Translations under genes and position numbers: made by a program
Assembly: GCA_023384415.1 (NCBI GenBank)
Contig: JAHDWJ010000013.1
Span: 111,428 to 175,427, forward strand
Direction of reading: 5' to 3'
DNA from: Anaerolineae bacterium
GTDB lineage: Bacteria > Chloroflexota > Anaerolineae > Promineifilales > Promineifilaceae
Length of the DNA stretch: 64,000 nt
The notes under the pieces: model-generated
The model's input: the letters and a program-made list of their open reading frames with translations, nothing else
What the model was told of the DNA's origin: nothing
Databases searched by the model: none
In this document: piece by piece, positions 63,435 through 64,000 of the stretch
Numbering within the stretch: position 1 is the first letter of the stretch
How the letters are laid out: each line of letters begins with the position of its first letter

Positions 63435-64000
63435 ACCGGATTGCCAAATTGATTGCCCACCTTTGCCCGGATGGGGTGGAGTTTCGGGCTATTGGTGAAA
63501 TAGCAGAGTGCTATTCAGGTGCGACACCCGCATCAGGAATTGCGGCCTATTGGGAAGATGGGTCAATCCCATGGATGAGTTCGGGAGAAGTAAACAAAGG
63601 GATTGTTTACGACACCGATAAGAAGATAACCCAAGCTGGATTTGATTCATGTAGTACCAAAATGGTGCCGCCTAATGCAGTCGTTATGGCTCTTGCAGGT
63701 CAAGGAAAGACAAGAGGAATGGTTGCAAGAACCCGTCTATCGCTTTGCACAAATCAATCGCTTTGTTCGATTGTTTGTAATGAAACGGTGAATAGCGATT
63801 TTCTCTACTACTTCCTATCAACTCAATATCAACAGCTACGAAGTGTGTCGGCTGGTGACGGTACACGGGGTGGGCTAAATCTCCAAATGATTCGGAGCTT
63901 TCGTGTACCGGTGCCGCCGGTGGAGGTGCAGCGGGAGATTGTGCAGGTGTTGGACGCCTTCACGGCGCTGGAGGCGGAGCTGGAGGCGGAGCTGGAGGCG
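63431..64000 (+). CDS. hsdS: Type I restriction-modification specificity subunit (partial)
   Basis: These 190 codons begin MNRIAKLIAHLCPDGVEFRA and run off the right edge. The first target-recognition domain covers about residues 15-150 (IPWMSSGEVNKG, MALAGQGKTRG). It is followed by the conserved helix start VPVPPVEVQREIVQVLDAFT and an ELEA repeat. The subunit reads one half of the target per domain. The second domain and hsdR must lie beyond the window. Three 12-bp repeats lie at the edge. Confidence 0.93.
   Translation, partial: MNRIAKLIAHLCPDGVEFRAIGEIAECYSGATPASGIAAYWEDGSIPWMSSGEVNKGIVYDTDKKITQAGFDSCSTKMVPPNAVVMALAGQGKTRGMVARTRLSLCTNQSLCSIVCNETVNSDFLYYFLSTQYQQLRSVSAGDGTRGGLNLQMIRSFRVPVPPVEVQREIVQVLDAFTALEAELEAELEA
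63965..64000 (+). repeat. 12-bp coding repeats in hsdS spacer helix
   Basis: GCGCTGGAGGCG and two copies of GAGCTGGAGGCG encode (A/E)LEA units in the helix between recognition domains. The array may continue past the window. In EcoR124-like systems, repeat number in this helix changes target spacing. Confidence 0.75.

Overview
The window is a moderately GC-rich bacterial chromosome segment (roughly 56-57% GC by eye) with long intergenic gaps, many Pro/Thr-rich membrane-anchored surface proteins, TolB-like lipoproteins, glycoside hydrolases and very large CHAT/nSTAND1/WD40 proteins. That mix, with a compact RecJ, an N-terminally extended proline dehydrogenase and a sulfate transporter carrying universal-stress domains, suggests a Chloroflexota genome (Anaerolineae/Caldilineae type). 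This is an inference from gene content, not a phylogeny. The most striking sequence property is the palindrome GCGGCCGC, found about 128 times by hand count where about 3 are expected. It recalls HIP1 in cyanobacteria.

Layout. 0-2.6 kb (minus strand): a CarH/LitR-like B12-binding MerR regulator cut by the window edge, folE and tspO, a set that fits light-response clusters. 2.8-6.5 kb: a small membrane protein, then a gene graveyard (tail of a lost P-type ATPase, a nonsense-interrupted gene, a decapitated TolB-like gene), an AT-rich lipoprotein and a miniature IS5-like element. 6.6-17.5 kb: Ca2+-type P-ATPase, secreted glycosidase, SGNH hydrolase, EttA, a DUF5996-type protein and a GH31 alpha-glycosidase. 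17.6-27.0 kb (minus strand): one coherent locus. A sensor kinase and an OmpR-type regulator are followed by four 11-bp-phased GGTAACA-like boxes, then by an MshEN-USP protein, a USP-like protein, a CysA-USP-USP fusion, a sulfate-binding lipoprotein, CysT and CysW. 27-39 kb: YggS/PLPBP, a membrane TPR protein, two glycosyltransferases, two tandem cell-surface proteins (the second frameshifted at a run of 20 C), RecJ, a RING-like membrane protein and proline dehydrogenase. 39.6-46.2 kb: sigma-70 factor, MazG-like pyrophosphohydrolase, GAPDH, YvcK, FolK and a degenerate peptidase-like protein. 46.2-54.5 kb (minus strand): a two-gene operon of a CHAT-SIR2 protein and a 2037-residue transmembrane nSTAND1-WD40-TPR protein, the best candidate here for an uncharacterised immune or cell-death system. 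54.8-61.6 kb: SnoaL-like protein, membrane protein, a two-gene HNH cassette inside a segmental duplication, aconitase, broken PIN toxin-antitoxin modules and a VOC protein. 61.7-64 kb: a type I restriction-modification locus (relic of a second hsdM, hsdM, partial hsdS).

The intergenic space is rich in small mobile or repetitive DNA. Five roughly 60-103 bp elements have GT(A)AC-type ends and 8-bp target duplications (IS66-like MITEs in two families sharing an AACCTTCCGAAGGTT palindrome). There are also one 177-bp IS5-like MITE, several copies of two other interspersed repeats, and odd stuttering short-word repeats. I see no rRNA, no tRNA and no CRISPR array.
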